Shown here: piece after piece, positions 46,655-58,722 of the stretch
Position numbering within the stretch: position 1 is the first letter of the stretch
How the letters are laid out: the number at the start of each line of letters is the position of its first letter
Program-made: the position numbers and the translations under genes
Notes under the pieces: model-generated
What the model was told of the DNA's origin: nothing
Seen by the model: only the letters and a program-made list of their open reading frames with translations
The model's database searches: none
Assembly: GCA_025267735.1 (NCBI GenBank)
Contig: CM046309.1
Coordinates: 56,612,319-56,676,318, forward strand
Direction of reading: 5' to 3'
From: Mactra quadrangularis
Lineage: Eukaryota; Mollusca; Bivalvia; Venerida; Mactridae
DNA length: 64,000 nucleotides

Positions 46655-49600
46655 CTTATTTAGCATGTCGGCCCAAGGCTAAAAAAAGTGGTTCGCTGTA
46701 CTCATCGGTATATCAGCAATATTTTGATGGTTTCTTATAGGAAAAAGTGTGCTCTTTACGAATCTGCCAGGTGATTTTTCAAATTTTGGGGCAGGAAGAT
46801 GCTATTGGCCAAAAACCGATGACGTCACTAATTTCTAAAAAATCGTCTTTAAACTTTAAAAACGCATTGCGCGCTTGTTTTTCATGTTTCGAACAAATAA
46901 TTTTGGTTCTGAATTATGATAAGCTTCGACTATAAGATTTTGTAAATGTTTTGAAAATAATCGGATGTTGGATGCACTGATCATCAAAACAAGTGATTAC
47001 GTCACATTTTTACCATTTTCCGAGGTATAAGTTTCAAACGTCATTTATTCTATGTTCTAAATTATTTTTTTAAAAATCGAATGCACGGAAGTTTTGACCA
47101 TACCATGAAGATAAAAAATATATATTAGAAAAATACTTGATGATAAAACATAAGCTAATACCAGCTCCCTAACCAACCCTTACTAGTCACAGTTTTGTCT
47201 ATAGCCCTGCAGTAAAATGCCATATTCAAGGTAAACCCTGTACTTGAGTCCCCACAAAGTTATTTTGCAGTTTATTTGTCGTTGAACGGTGCTGAATGAG
47301 AATCCGAGTAATGACACCCTACATTACTTGAACAATTTGCATAATATGCAAATTAAGTCCGCCATTATCGAAATTCCGTTTTTCCCTAATAACACAATAA
47401 CCAACTTGGATAGAAATTTAAAATAAGCCCCCATACCCATGTTTTCATGGTCTATCTATCATATGGTACTAATTTCAACTTGATCAGATCATTTAAATAT
47501 GCAAATTTATGCAAATTAGGTATTTTACTGAATACAATATTCGGGTTATCTAGACATTAAAAAGTCCTTTGTTTTTGTTTGCATATTTTGAGAAACATTT
47601 GGTTATGTTATGTTATTTTTGTACGTTTTAGACACAAATTTATCAAATGGAATTATTAAACCAGTAAATGATGACTTTATTTTACACAAAATATTTAAAT
47701 TACATCATAAGTGAAAGGATTTGCACTATTTATTATATTGCATGGTGTCACGTATATTTTTGCCATTTTCTATCATACTGTTGATGCTTGGATAATTTTG
47801 ATGCAGTTTATTTATCATTGAACAATGCTGATTAAGAAAGAAAATAAGTGATGGCAACATGTCATTCTTCATTAATTTGCATAATATGCAAATTTAGTTC
47901 GCCAATACTAAAATTCCATTTTCGCTAATAACAAAATAACCAATTATGATAAAATTTCAAATATGTGTCTGCATCTATGTTTTAGTGTCTAGCTATCATA
48001 TCATACCACAATTAAAATGTTCAGATGATTTAAATATGCAAATGTATGCAAATACGTTTTTTCAAGTGTACTGCTTTTCGAGTTAACGATTTATATTCAA
48101 ATTAAAGTACTTCAACGTATGTTGTTTTGCCTAACATACACTAGTAATTGTGTAATGCTTAATTTTTGTGTATCATTGTTATCAAACAAATGATTATAAA
48201 ATTATGCTAATCTGCCTCGTTGACACAATGTCATTTGTATGATACAATGCGTAAATAGATTGAATTAAAATAAATAAATGCTCTAATTTGATAGAAATAA
48301 GGTATTGTCTCAAATTTTCTCTTTTATTCCACCATGAATTGTAAAACAAAATTTACTATTAAATGCTACCATGTTTTCTGCATGTAATCATGTATAATTA
48401 TATTATACAGATCCAATGTGAATTTCACCTAATTATCCATGAATAAATTGAACTGAGCAATCTGTCAATTGCGACTGAATTTTTGCTCAGATGGATTTCA
48501 ATGTTTTGTTTGGAATGTCCACATAGATCATGGGACCAGTTATATACCAATCATAATCAATGTAAATAATATTAAATGAATGTTTAAATGTGCAAATGAT
48601 ACACACGTTTATAGTGTTGTAGTTTTAATAAGATTTTTTCGTTTGCACACACTATTGTATGAATTTTGATTTGCTGAGCCGTTAAGCCAAAATCAAGTAA
48701 TGAAAGAACATGAATTAATTTTACAGTACATCTTCAGTTGCTCGTAAAATTGAAGCCACTGAATTCAAAACCATTTTATCGTTATGAAGAACATCCTGTC
48801 ATTGACACAATATGATCGATATGTTTTACTGTAATAGTAGAGGCTGGAAAATTTTACATATTTGTGTGCATATTTGACCTCTCAACTAAGTGGAATGTAA
48901 AACATGAAACTACATGTGTCAACATATGCTATACATGTTCATTGCTGCGCCTTTTTGTCCTTGTATGACTTAATTAGCGACTTAAATTTTGACTAATACC
49001 TATTATGCATAGCATGTAATTTCAATCAGTTACATGCATCCTTAGTTTCCTTGCGAAATCAGAAAGTTGTTTGTGGGACTTATTTTAAGTAGCGACATTA
49101 AGGCAACTTAGAAATTACGGAAACTATAATTGACAATCTATTAACAGTAAAGAACATGTATGTATTGTATTCATAAGAGGCATTGCCTGACCATAGTTTC
49201 TTTTATAGAATGTTGTTTTTCTATATGAGAACTTAACTTATAAGGAGATGAGAGATATCAATCCACTTCATGCACCTATGATAGTCATGATAAAATTAGC
49301 TCATTAATATAGGTTCACCGACATAAAACGAATCACACACACATGTAATGGACGCATAGGTAAAATGCATATTGTTAATGTGTGTCATAAATGATAATTG
49401 AGATGCATATATCATGAAAATACTTCAAGTGTTTCGACACTAAATACACACTATCTAAACGCTTTGCCTTTAATTATTTGTAAGTGGTCGTAAAACTGTT
49501 TATGCTGCGAATCGTAATCTGATAGAGGTCGTTAATTTATATTAAAACATACCTCCTCCTTATTATTAAAATTTATAATTTGCATATTTAAATCATCTAA

Positions 49601-50975
49601 TGGTGCTGACGGTGGTGTCATATGTTAACTAGACCCTACAAACATGGGTACTGACACAAATTTATTTTTTTATAATAATTGTTTATTGTGTTATTATCAA
49701 AAAACGGAATTTTGGTGATGGGGGGAGGATAGATTTGCATATTATGCAAATTTTCATAAGGATGTCAGAATTTCTTTACTTAGTTTCTTAATCAGCATTG
49801 TTAGAAGATACAAAACCTGAATATAATTATCCAGGCAAAAAAGAATAAAAATGGCATAACTGTACGTGCAGTCTTGAAATGTATAAAGGCATAGTCCTAC
49901 AACAAATATAACTGTATAGTGTAATTAAGATATTTTGCATAGCTTAAAATCATCATTTACTGATTTAATAATTCCATTTGATAAATTAGTGTCTAAAACG
50001 TACAAAAATAACATAACATAACCAAATGTTTCTCAAAATATGCAAACAAAAACAAAGGACTTTTTAATGTCTAGATAACCCGAATATTGTATTCAGTAAA
50101 ATACCTAATTTGCATAAATTTGCATATTTTAATGATCTGATCAAGCTGAAATTAGTACCATATGATAGATAGACCATGAAAACATGGGTATGGAGGCTTA
50201 TTTTAAATTTCTATCCAAGTTGGTTATTGTGTTATTAGGGAAAAACGGAATTTCGATAATGGCGGACTTAATTTGCATATTATGCAAATTGTTCAAGTAA
50301 TGTAGGGTGTCATTACTCGGATTCTCATTCAGCACCGTTCAACGACAAATAAACTGCAAAATAACTTTGTGGGGACTCAAGTACAGGGTTTACCTTGAAT
50401 ATGGCATTTTACTGCAGGGCTAAAGACAAAACTGTGACTGGTAAGGGTTGGTTAGGGAGCTGGTATTAGCTTATGTTTTATCATCAAGTATTTTTCTAAT
50501 TTATTTTTTTTATCTTCATGGTATGGTCAAAACTTCCGTGCATTCGATTTTTAAAAAAATAATTTAGAACATAGAATAAATGACGTTTGAAACTTATACC
50601 TCGGAAAATGGTAAAAATGTGACGTAATCACTTGTTTTGATGATCAGTGCATCCAGCATCCGATTATTTTCAAAACATTTACAAAATCTTATAGTCGAAG
50701 CTTATCATAATTCAGAACCAAAATTATTTGTTCGAAACATGAAAAACAAGCGCGCAATGCGTTTTTAAAGTTTAAAGACGATTTTTTAGAAATTAGTGAC
50801 GTCATCGGTTTTTGGCCAATAGCATCTTCCTGCCCCAAAATTTGAAAAATCACCTGGCAGATTCGTAAAGAGCACACTTTTTCCTATAAGAAACCATCAA
50901 AATATTGCTGATATACCGATGAGTACAGCGAACCACTTTTTTAGACGCTTTTCTCAACTGGGCCGACATACTAAT
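46655..50975. mobile_element. 4.3-kb foldback element with long, nearly identical arms
   Basis: The left arm starts near 46665 (atgtcggccca) and pairs with the right arm ending near 50970 (tgggccgacat). Across about 950 bases the arms are almost identical, so the same 62-codon frame appears at 46747..46935 and inverted at 50689..50877. Further inward the pairing continues at lower identity to about 48060 and 49540. Each arm is itself a two-unit tandem repeat (period about 530). The 1.5-kb centre is AT-rich without coding potential. This architecture resembles Foldback/Galileo-type elements. No transposase is seen. Confidence 0.8.
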
Positions 50976-51055
50976 TGACTGACATGTATGCAACTTGACA
51001 AGTTTATTCCCTTAGTGATTTTCTTCTAGAATAAGTGATTTGAACCCTGATCCTA

Positions 51056-51069
51056 GTTACCATGGCAAC
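51056..51069. promoter_or_regulatory. RFX-type X-box
   Basis: GTTACCATGGCAAC fits the X-box consensus (GTNRCC, short spacer, RGYAAC). It lies about 85 bases outside the foldback element. No gene is recognised nearby. Confidence 0.3.
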
Positions 51070-51589
51070 GCTGGGGCAATCAAAAAGGGGCAAAATGTAA
51101 TTTATGCTCTTTTTTAACCCAAAATTTGCATTTCATTATGTTGTATTACCTAAATTTAGGTCTAAATGGCCAGTACTTTACAGAGACTGAAAACATTTAC
51201 CTATCGGTTTTTTGTGATATTTCTTTTTCACCCAAGGACCCCGATTTTTTTTCTGATGATGAGGGACACTACGCCTACTCAAAATCCCAGCGAGAAACGG
51301 GGGCATATCCCCCTTTGGGACCCCCTGAGACATCTTATGATCGAGGAGGCGCGCATAAAGGTTATTTTTGGGAGTTAACTTTTCTTAAGTGACGTTCACT
51401 AAGTCCAGTTAAAACGCAAAAGTCATTGCCTGGAATAGGGGCAGGGGTCCATTCACGATAAAATGATTGACCAGTTAAGGGTTAAGCCGATTTGTAATAC
51501 ATATAAGTATATTTGGAAGAATAATTATTTGACAGAGTAGATAACTGGCCAATATAATGGGAGAGCGCCTCACTATTGTATCATTTTAG

Positions 51590-53060
51590 TTTATTTAGCT
51601 TCATGAGGTCTATGCCCTAGGGACGGACTGTAGCCTGCAGTGTGTGATATAATATTATATCACTAACCAAGTACACATAGTCCACCCTTATTAATTCTCA
51701 ATGGTTAAGTTGAGACAGGTCAATATTACAACTATCAAGGTGGATAGTTGGAGAGTTTGGTTTGACCAGCCAGAGAGGAAGGTTGTCCCTGGACACTCAG
51801 CTGTGTGTAACAATAAGTGGGAATACCGGCTGGGTGTTGGGTGCTGTAACCTATATGTTTAGTAGAAGGAAAAAACTAAGTAGATAATATATGGACTATG
51901 TTATATTATGTTACACAGTGATTGGGGTTTTAGTCCTCGTAATATAATCAAATATTGGCATGTTTTGACGACCATTTCTCAGAAAAATGAGCTTTCTCAA
52001 GATACATGCCTACATCTCTGTAAAGGCACATCTATAACATAGTTTTGTGAATTCAGCTTCATGGGTCGATGCCCTTATGCTGAGCTATGTCATGTTTAAA
52101 CTAAGATCATGTCAATTTGATGGACGAACATCTCTTCAAAAATAAGTTTTCCATGATTACGACCTATAAAGTTGAATAGCACACTTTTTGTATACATGTA
52201 TTACGATTATTAATTGTACATTTACGCCCTTGAAGCCAGCCGAAACTTGGGTTAGAGCCAATGTGACAGAAATATTCGCAAAATTGTTTGAAATTTTTCG
52301 GTGAAGGTATAACAATTATGTCATTTTTGTATATTCAGCTTCCGAAGCTTTTGTTCGATTCAATACCCTTGGCCCGCGCTATAGCCAGTCGAAACTGTGA
52401 TTCATCTCATTTTGATAAAAAAAATACATAAATGAACGAATAATTTTCCAAAAGAGACATTTTTGATCGGAAAAATGTGTATCTTTGTTAGCCTTTTAGA
52501 CCTATGCATTGGTTACAATTACCTGTCGTAACTGAGGTTCAAGTCATTTTAATAAAGAAATATCAATTATTGACATATTCGAACGAACATATCGCCAAAA
52601 ACGAATTTTCTGCGATTACCGACAATGTTAGTAAATATATAACTATAACATCTTTTCCATATATTCAACATTTTTTCCCTCCCATGTGTCGGGTTATAGC
52701 CAGCCGAAACTAGGATTCGAGTCAATATGTTATAAATATAAGCATATTTAATGAATATTATTCCAAATGTATTATCACTTTAGCATATAGGCCTACACAG
52801 AGTTCTTTGACCAATGTCGCGCTATAGCCTGCTGAAACTGGGGTCAGTGTCAGTTAAATATTAATGTGGCCTAATTGGTCGAATTTGTTTTCATTTCTTT
52901 CCAGATTACCGACCTATATTTCTGAAAACGAGTTTTATTCAGAAAAATAAAGTGGTTTTTTCATAAGGGCATAGCCATATCACCATTTTTGTTTAAAATG
53001 TCGTTTTGGGTCTATGCAGTTGGTTCGAGTAATAGTCCGCCGACTGGTACAGCTGTTATA
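51590..53060. repeat. Tandem array, right part
   Basis: Around seven to eight diverged units continue the array of the left part in the same orientation, with anchors near 52027, 52210, 52330, 52497, 52667, 52790 and 53006. Many units contain a ggttcgagtca-like block that resembles a pol III B box. That is probably chance. Confidence 0.65.
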
Positions 53061-53959
53061 GCTACTGTGCCACACATCATTCACATATAGTTATGATATT
53101 GAAAATTAGACTCAAATAAATAGGTTTTGTCATAAAACTTCACTAACGTGTTTAATTAACATTTCTTTTGTTTATAACTATTATAAGGCTATAAATAAAG
53201 AAAATCTTGCTGACATTATAATTTAATACTTGGAATTTCTAAACTTTGACTAAATTTGAAAGTTAAGACATTAAATTACTCAGAAAAGTAAGTATATATT
53301 TGCACGTAAAACACCAGTTTTACATCATCGCCTTTTATACAACGTAGTGGGTTTAATGGCGTGAACGTGCTTCCGTAGTGTAAATATTACATAGTCTCGA
53401 GGCATTATTTTCAATAAGTTTAATTGTGAAAAAAGGTAAATAATATTACATAATACTTCATTCTAGAACTCATTACTTCATATTTTTATATTCATATATG
53501 TATGGAACTACACTGATTTTGCACTGAATTTGTTGTTTTTTTCGTTTTGACAGTCACATTGAAGGTCAAGGTTATTTGGCGGATGTGATCATATGGTTTC
53601 AAACACGTTTTAGGAAGTACAACTCATTGTTTTTGACTAAATGCACTATATATTTGAAGGAGAACATGTTGATGGGATACAAACTTACATTCGCTAAACA
53701 GATAAAGGTTTATCTAATACAGTTGACATAGTTATTGAATTTAGTCATGCGGACGCTCGCATTATGACGTCACAAATGAAACGTATGGTTGGCGCTCGCT
53801 GCCATCATAGTTACTAATAATACCACAAAATATATCGATGAATTTCGCATATTTCCCGTGATTAGATTTTTCTAGATTTTTAGTATGTTGTTTAAGGTAC
53901 ATGATACTTCATTTTTGTCGCGGTTTAGCTTGTGTTGCAATTAGTTCTAGGTCAAATCT

Positions 53960-55210
53960 TAAATTGACTGGACTATTGTCCTATTTTAAAGACAAGCGTT
54001 CTCATTTGTAAATTTATTTTTCTAAAATGCCAAAAAAACTAATGCTATAACCAAGGGTTGTTATGGGAGTTAGGGTTAGGGTCTGGGGTGTTGTTATCAA
54101 GCATCTCACAATAAAATAATTAGATTTATTGGGACGCAAATTGGTCGCAGGACCTTAGATAATGCAAGCCAGAGTTCTTACACACACCAGAAACCCGAAC
54201 TATTTTCTGCGCGGAGACAAATCGACGATAAGAGCAATGGAACTATGGGTCACTGAATTGTTCCAAAAATTGCAACTTTCGCTTCTGGAAACATGGTATA
54301 AAAGCCATTTCTTTTAGACAATAAAAATGGAAATTATTTCAATCCAATAAGATTAATACTAACTTCGTAACCCAAACAAATCCAATGCTTCAGCATTTAG
54401 ATTTTTTCCACAAGCTTTACTTTAGTATTTATAAGGCTATGGAAGGGTAGCTTCATAACGATACACGCGCAGTCACTTAGTCTTGTGGTTTTGCAATCAG
54501 TGACCCCAGGTCAATTTTTTTATGTTTTATTTGCACATTTTATCATTCACTAAGGAAGTTCAGAATGATGATTGGCATTTTTAGACGATTTCTAGGGTTT
54601 GTCGACTATTTTTTTCTAGGGCGAGGTGCACCGATTATCCTCTGGTGCATTCCAGGCTAAGCAGTGTTTATGTTTGCATCTAAAGAACGTACCTTCGTAT
54701 TGAAGAGCTTCTTTGTTTAATAAAGTGCGTGAAGACCGTGTTTTCATAAAATTTATCAAAATTATCTATTCAACTGTACGAGTACTATAGATCTCTATGG
54801 ATCTACATCTAATCTTGGATTATGTTTTAGAAGACGGTAGCTTCCTTCAAATGACGCTAATCCGTTCCGCAGTATATACATAATTCATAACAACATCGTT
54901 TCTCAAGTAGGTATAAGCCATTTTAAGTGTCCTTATCAAATTTTCGATGGTATGTATTGATCATATAAGAAACCCTAACCATCAGGATATTATCAAATAC
55001 ACTGAAGTAGGCAGATTTTTTATAAACATGTATGTTGTACCCGAAATAACTGGACCACTTAAATAAAAATAAATCCCATCACATTCCATATAGATTAGAT
55101 TTAAAGAAAAGTCAATGACTTACAAAGCTTATTTCATACTTATATATTATATCTCAATAGGACTAGTGCTGTAGTCATACAGTACTCTCCAAAAGTAATT
55201 GGACAAATTG
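53960..55210. other. Intergenic stretch, nothing recognised
   Basis: No gene or repeat family is recognised. Two TTAGGG-like units at 54068..54080 are too few to be telomeric. Confidence 0.45.
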
Positions 55211-55217
55211 GAATGAT

Positions 55218-55576
55218 GGACTTTAGTCAGTTATCTTTCCCTGATAAAATCTGAAGCAATCCAATTGGTAAGTAGGTCCTTACAGTTGGAATCTTCGGAT
55301 TTATCGTTGAATTCCTATGTAAGGATAACAAAATATTTCATCTAATATCTTTCTTGTTAATGGAGATATTAACAGAAGTGATGAAATTTAGATAGTTCTT
55401 TACCCTAAAAATACTTAGCTTGAATTTCAAACAAATTGAATGATTTACAAAAAAGGTTATTTAAGATTAGTTTTGGCAAATTGACATTGAAAAGTAAGTG
55501 TAAAATCTGAGTAATTCAACTATTAGGACTTACCTATTTGAAGAGTATACAAGGGGAAATAACTGACTAAAGTCCC
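55218..55576 (+). mobile_element. MITE3 copy 1 (about 359 bp)
   Basis: The terminal inverted repeats are ggactttagtcagttat and its complement. The subterminal region has ccctgataaaatctgaagca and aattggtaagtaggtcctta. It is nearly the same element as 56311..56661 in opposite orientation. There is no coding content. Confidence 0.8.
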
Positions 55577-55679
55577 TTAAAAATATTGAGGGAAAAAAAC
55601 TGACTGATCATATTGCAAGTAATTTTACCACAAATAAAGCTTATTCGTCTAAAATAGTTTGAATTACATGTTGATATTA

Positions 55680-55972
55680 TTTATTTATTTTGTTGGGTTC
55701 AACGCCGTAGCAACACATTGTATAGGTCATATTACGGCGTCCAGCGCACCTTAGCTAGCTTTCCTGGACCCTTTCCATAACCAGTATTCACCTATCCTTC
55801 CACAAGGCCGGAAACTTCCTCATATACCTTATTAATGGAGGAAAATTGACATTATTGTCAAATTTTCATGGAAGGGTATAACCTCCCCGGGTGGGATTTG
55901 AACTCGTATCCCCTTCAGGACACTAGATTCGAAATTCAGGCACGCTACCAACTGCGCTACCGACCCGGGTTC
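55680..55972 (-). repeat. SINE family B copy with the family A-type tail
   Basis: The head (gacccgggttc, gtagcgcagttgg on the minus strand) and the body (gacattattgtcaaattttc, aggccggaaact) are family B. The tail (gttgggttcaacgccgtagc, aacacattgtataggtcata) matches family A copies almost base for base and ends in a TTAT-type simple repeat. It lies between two inverted MITE3 copies. Confidence 0.87.
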
Positions 55973-56310
55973 ATATCTTGATCAACTTAATGCTGATTTT
56001 GAAATTTGCATAGATGACTTCTTTTTACCTGTTTTCATAGGTAAATGTCTTTTTTTTTAAAACTGGATTTTGTGCCCACATTTTTTTGCAGGGAACTGTC
56101 CATATAATAAGTGATTAAGATTTATATTAACTTCGCAAATTTCTCACACTTTATAGAGAAGTCTCAAAATTGCCGTATAATGTGATATCTTTATAAAAAC
56201 TCAACTATGCAACTTCTATTGTTAAATTGTATTTAAGTGTCAGTGGGGCAAGTATTAACCCCACTGATTTAAATATTCGATATTTGTTCAATAATCCCCG
56301 AACATAATAA

Positions 56311-56661
56311 GAGACTTTAGTCAGTTATATCCCCTTGCATACTCTTCAAATAGGAAGTTCCTATTAGTTGGATTACTTGGATTTTACCTTACTTTTCAAT
56401 GTCAATTTGCCAAAATTAATCTTTTGTAAATCGTTTAATTTGTTTGAAATTCAAGCTTAGTATTTTTAGGGCAAAGATCTACATGCATCTAAATTTCATC
56501 ACTTCTGTTAATATCTTCATTAACAAGAAAGACAGTTGATGAAATATTTTGTTATCCTTACATAGGAATTCAATGATAAAATTCGAGGATTCCAACTGTA
56601 AGGACCTACTTACCAATTGGATTGCTTCAGACTTTATCAGGGAAAGATTGACTAAAGTCTC
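56311..56661 (-). mobile_element. MITE3 copy 2 (351 bp) with TAA duplication
   Basis: The ends gagactttagtcagttat and its complement ataactgactaaagtctc-type terminus are flanked by taa on both sides (56308..56310 and 56662..56664). A 3-bp TAA/TTA duplication is the hallmark of PIF/Harbinger transposition. The copy is inverted relative to 55218..55576. Confidence 0.78.
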
Positions 56662-56880
56662 TAATTACGGATGTATATTTTATCGATAGTGAGTACAGAA
56701 GTACTAAATGAGAGCCAATGACAGTTGAATAAAATTTGACATTTTTTTATACAATATGTCCGACCGACTTCAAATTTAAAATTTGATAAAATTTAAAAAA
56801 TAAAGTAATTTTTGGGTTTAAAATCAAATATTTGTAATTTTACTTGAACAATATTACATTTTAAACAAAATAAAAAAAAT

Positions 56881-56887
56881 AAAAAAA
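56881..56887 (-). terminator. Pol III terminator of tRNA-Ala
   Basis: Seven consecutive T on the minus strand, starting two bases after the tRNA 3' end. Confidence 0.85.
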
Positions 56888-56888
56888 G

Positions 56889-56961
56889 TGGAGAATCCGG
56901 GTATCGATCCCGGTACCTCTCACATGCTAAGCGAGCGCTCTACCACTTGAGCTAATTCCCC
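56889..56961 (-). tRNA. tRNA-Ala(AGC)
   Basis: This 73-base sequence folds into a full cloverleaf. The acceptor stem GGGGAAT pairs with ATTCTCC, including the G3:U70 wobble that identifies alanine tRNAs, and the discriminator is A. The D arm holds the A box (TTAGCTCAAGTGG). The anticodon stem CTCGC pairs with GTGAG around loop TTAGCAT, giving anticodon AGC. The B box is GGGATCGATACC. CCA is not encoded, as expected in a eukaryote. A run of seven T follows directly on the minus strand (56881..56887) as a pol III terminator. It appears functional and single-copy in the window. Confidence 0.95.
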
Positions 56962-57680
56962 GATGAAGTTTGTAAGGGGAATATTTTGGAGTTATAGAAG
57001 TTTGGAGATTTGGCGCCAAAATTAAAGCGCGTAGACTGTTCATAAGATTTTACTAAAGCACTAAATCTAGAATCTATTTACGTAATCTCTTAAGGGTTCA
57101 GAAATTAAATAGGGACAGGTGAGGGATTAGCCCCTAAATAGTGTTGAAAGTAATGTTATTTAAACTACATGTATCAAACTGGGAAACTATAGGCCTAACA
57201 TAATGTATAACGTAGGTTCGTGAATACTGAATAGTGTAGGTAGGCCCCTATCTAGGGGCCTATAGGTAATGTATAGTGGGGTCTTTCTTCTTTCTTTCTT
57301 CTGGGGCTTACAGAGCCCCTTACTTCGATACAATACTCTAAATATGGAATTTCGTGCTTTAATGTTAAATACGTTTCATCCATTACAAAACAAAAACTCA
57401 AATACCAAAAATGCAGACGATAAAGATAAAATGTATAAAAGCCGTCTGTCCGGTCAGATTTCAGATTAACGGGGAATTCTTACGGCATAAAGGATACCGT
57501 ATAATTGTCAAGTTTAATACCAGTCTCCGCCCCTTTTTTAATACAAGACTTTAAATGGTGACGATAAGTTTCACTAAAACTATTTTCATACCAATATTAA
57601 ATCTTTTAACAAAGGAGTCGACTGAATAACTTTTGAAATTCTAATCCACTTTAACGTGTTTCTTTAAGAATCTTTTTCCT

Positions 57681-57722
57681 GTCACGTGACCGGGTTTCAA
57701 CAGGTGGAATAGGCACGCGACC
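57681..57722. promoter_or_regulatory. GTCACGTGAC palindrome next to a CCAAT box
   Basis: The perfect ten-base CLEAR/E-box palindrome lies at 57681..57690, and CCAAT occurs at about 57720. The region is GC-richer than its flanks and looks promoter-like. No coding exon is recognised on either side. Confidence 0.35.
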
Positions 57723-58439
57723 AATGAAATTGTCGCACGCCACAAGCAGACGACACCGTTTTTGCTGAATTGCGGTCTATTATCCTAAATAAGAATAGAA
57801 AGTTTAAAAGTATGTCAGATACTGAATGCATCCCGGATTTATTTTTGTTTATTTTATTTTATTTGTCGGTCAAAAGGTAACATGTAATTTAAGAAGATAA
57901 AAAAATCCACTTGTCGTCTGTCTCGGAAGATAAAATTTCTTTAATCACGCCAGATGCCGTAAATAAAGACATACATGAAATTTGAGGTCATGAAATGAAA
58001 TATTTTTGACAGCCCTCATAAATGATATTAAATTGAAATGCCATCTTTAAACCGTTAAGAACGTAAAGTCGTTTGGGTATTTGTATGCTAATGCCTGACA
58101 ATTAATACAAAGAAAGTCATTCAATTTTAAACTAAGGTACATTTTTCTTAATTTTAGTTTCGCATTTATTTTTACAAAGATTTTGCTATTCTTACATCCA
58201 TCACATTGTGTGACAAACAAAACTCAAATACCAAATGACAGACGAGAAAGGGATATGTATAAAAGCCGTATGTCCGGTCCAATTTCAAATTCCTATAATT
58301 TGCATGGATTCAAAGATTCAACAGCGAACTGTAGCGTTCCAGACTCGTTTTGAGTTCGGGAGCCATTCGGAAAACCATTCGGGTGATTCCGTAAGCTGAC
58401 GGCCAAGTGTTGAGCAACTTTGGCCGAAGTGTTCCTAAT

Positions 58440-58722
58440 AATCTGGACCCTAGACAGCCGCAGCAAAACATTGTACAGGTTATATCACGATAGTCAGCCA
58501 ACTTATCCGCCGTTCCTGTATTTAGCTATTACTAAGTTACTAAGTACATATTTTCGTCAGTCACTGACAACTGTCCTACATGGTTTCAAATAAGTGGTAG
58601 AAAGAAGAATGGTCGTAGATATAATTTTATAATCAAATTCCAAGAAAGTATACCCTACCGGGAAATCGAACTCACGACCACTCGATCAGTGTGCAACCGA
58701 CTGAGCTAGCCGGGTTACTTTT
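58440..58722 (-). repeat. SINE family A, diverged copy with tRNA-like head
   Basis: The blocks cagcaaaacattgtacaggt (tail), cgtcagtcactgacaactgt (body) and cgaactcacgaccactcgat plus gactgagctagccgggt (head) appear in family A order. Divergence is higher than in the 22.6 and 30.3 kb copies, so this insertion is older. Confidence 0.78.

Larger units (their letters stand above)
45672..53956. mobile_element. Composite element: inverted end blocks, ~160-bp tandem array, nested foldback
   Basis: Two blocks at the left, acctagaactaattgcaaca and atctagaaaaatct/cacgggaaat (45672..45772), recur inverted and in mirrored order at 53852..53956. Between them lies a degenerate tandem array of roughly 160-bp units (45880..46620 and 51590..53060), all in the same orientation. 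A 4.3-kb foldback element splits the array. Tandem cores of this period flanked by unique arms are known from the pearl elements of bivalves. The inverted end blocks are less typical. No coding sequence is present. Treating it as one unit is inference. Confidence 0.55.

Noticed and set aside
46747..46935. Identical 62-codon frame on the plus strand here and on the minus strand at 50689..50877
   Set aside because: The identity comes from the foldback arms being inverted duplicates. The frame has no recognisable domain and is not expected to be a gene.
45672..53956. CRISPR-like repeat array
   Set aside because: The window is eukaryotic, the units are long and diverged, and there are no uniform spacers.
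54066..54082. Telomere-like TTAGGG repeats
   Set aside because: Only about two units, which is expected by chance.
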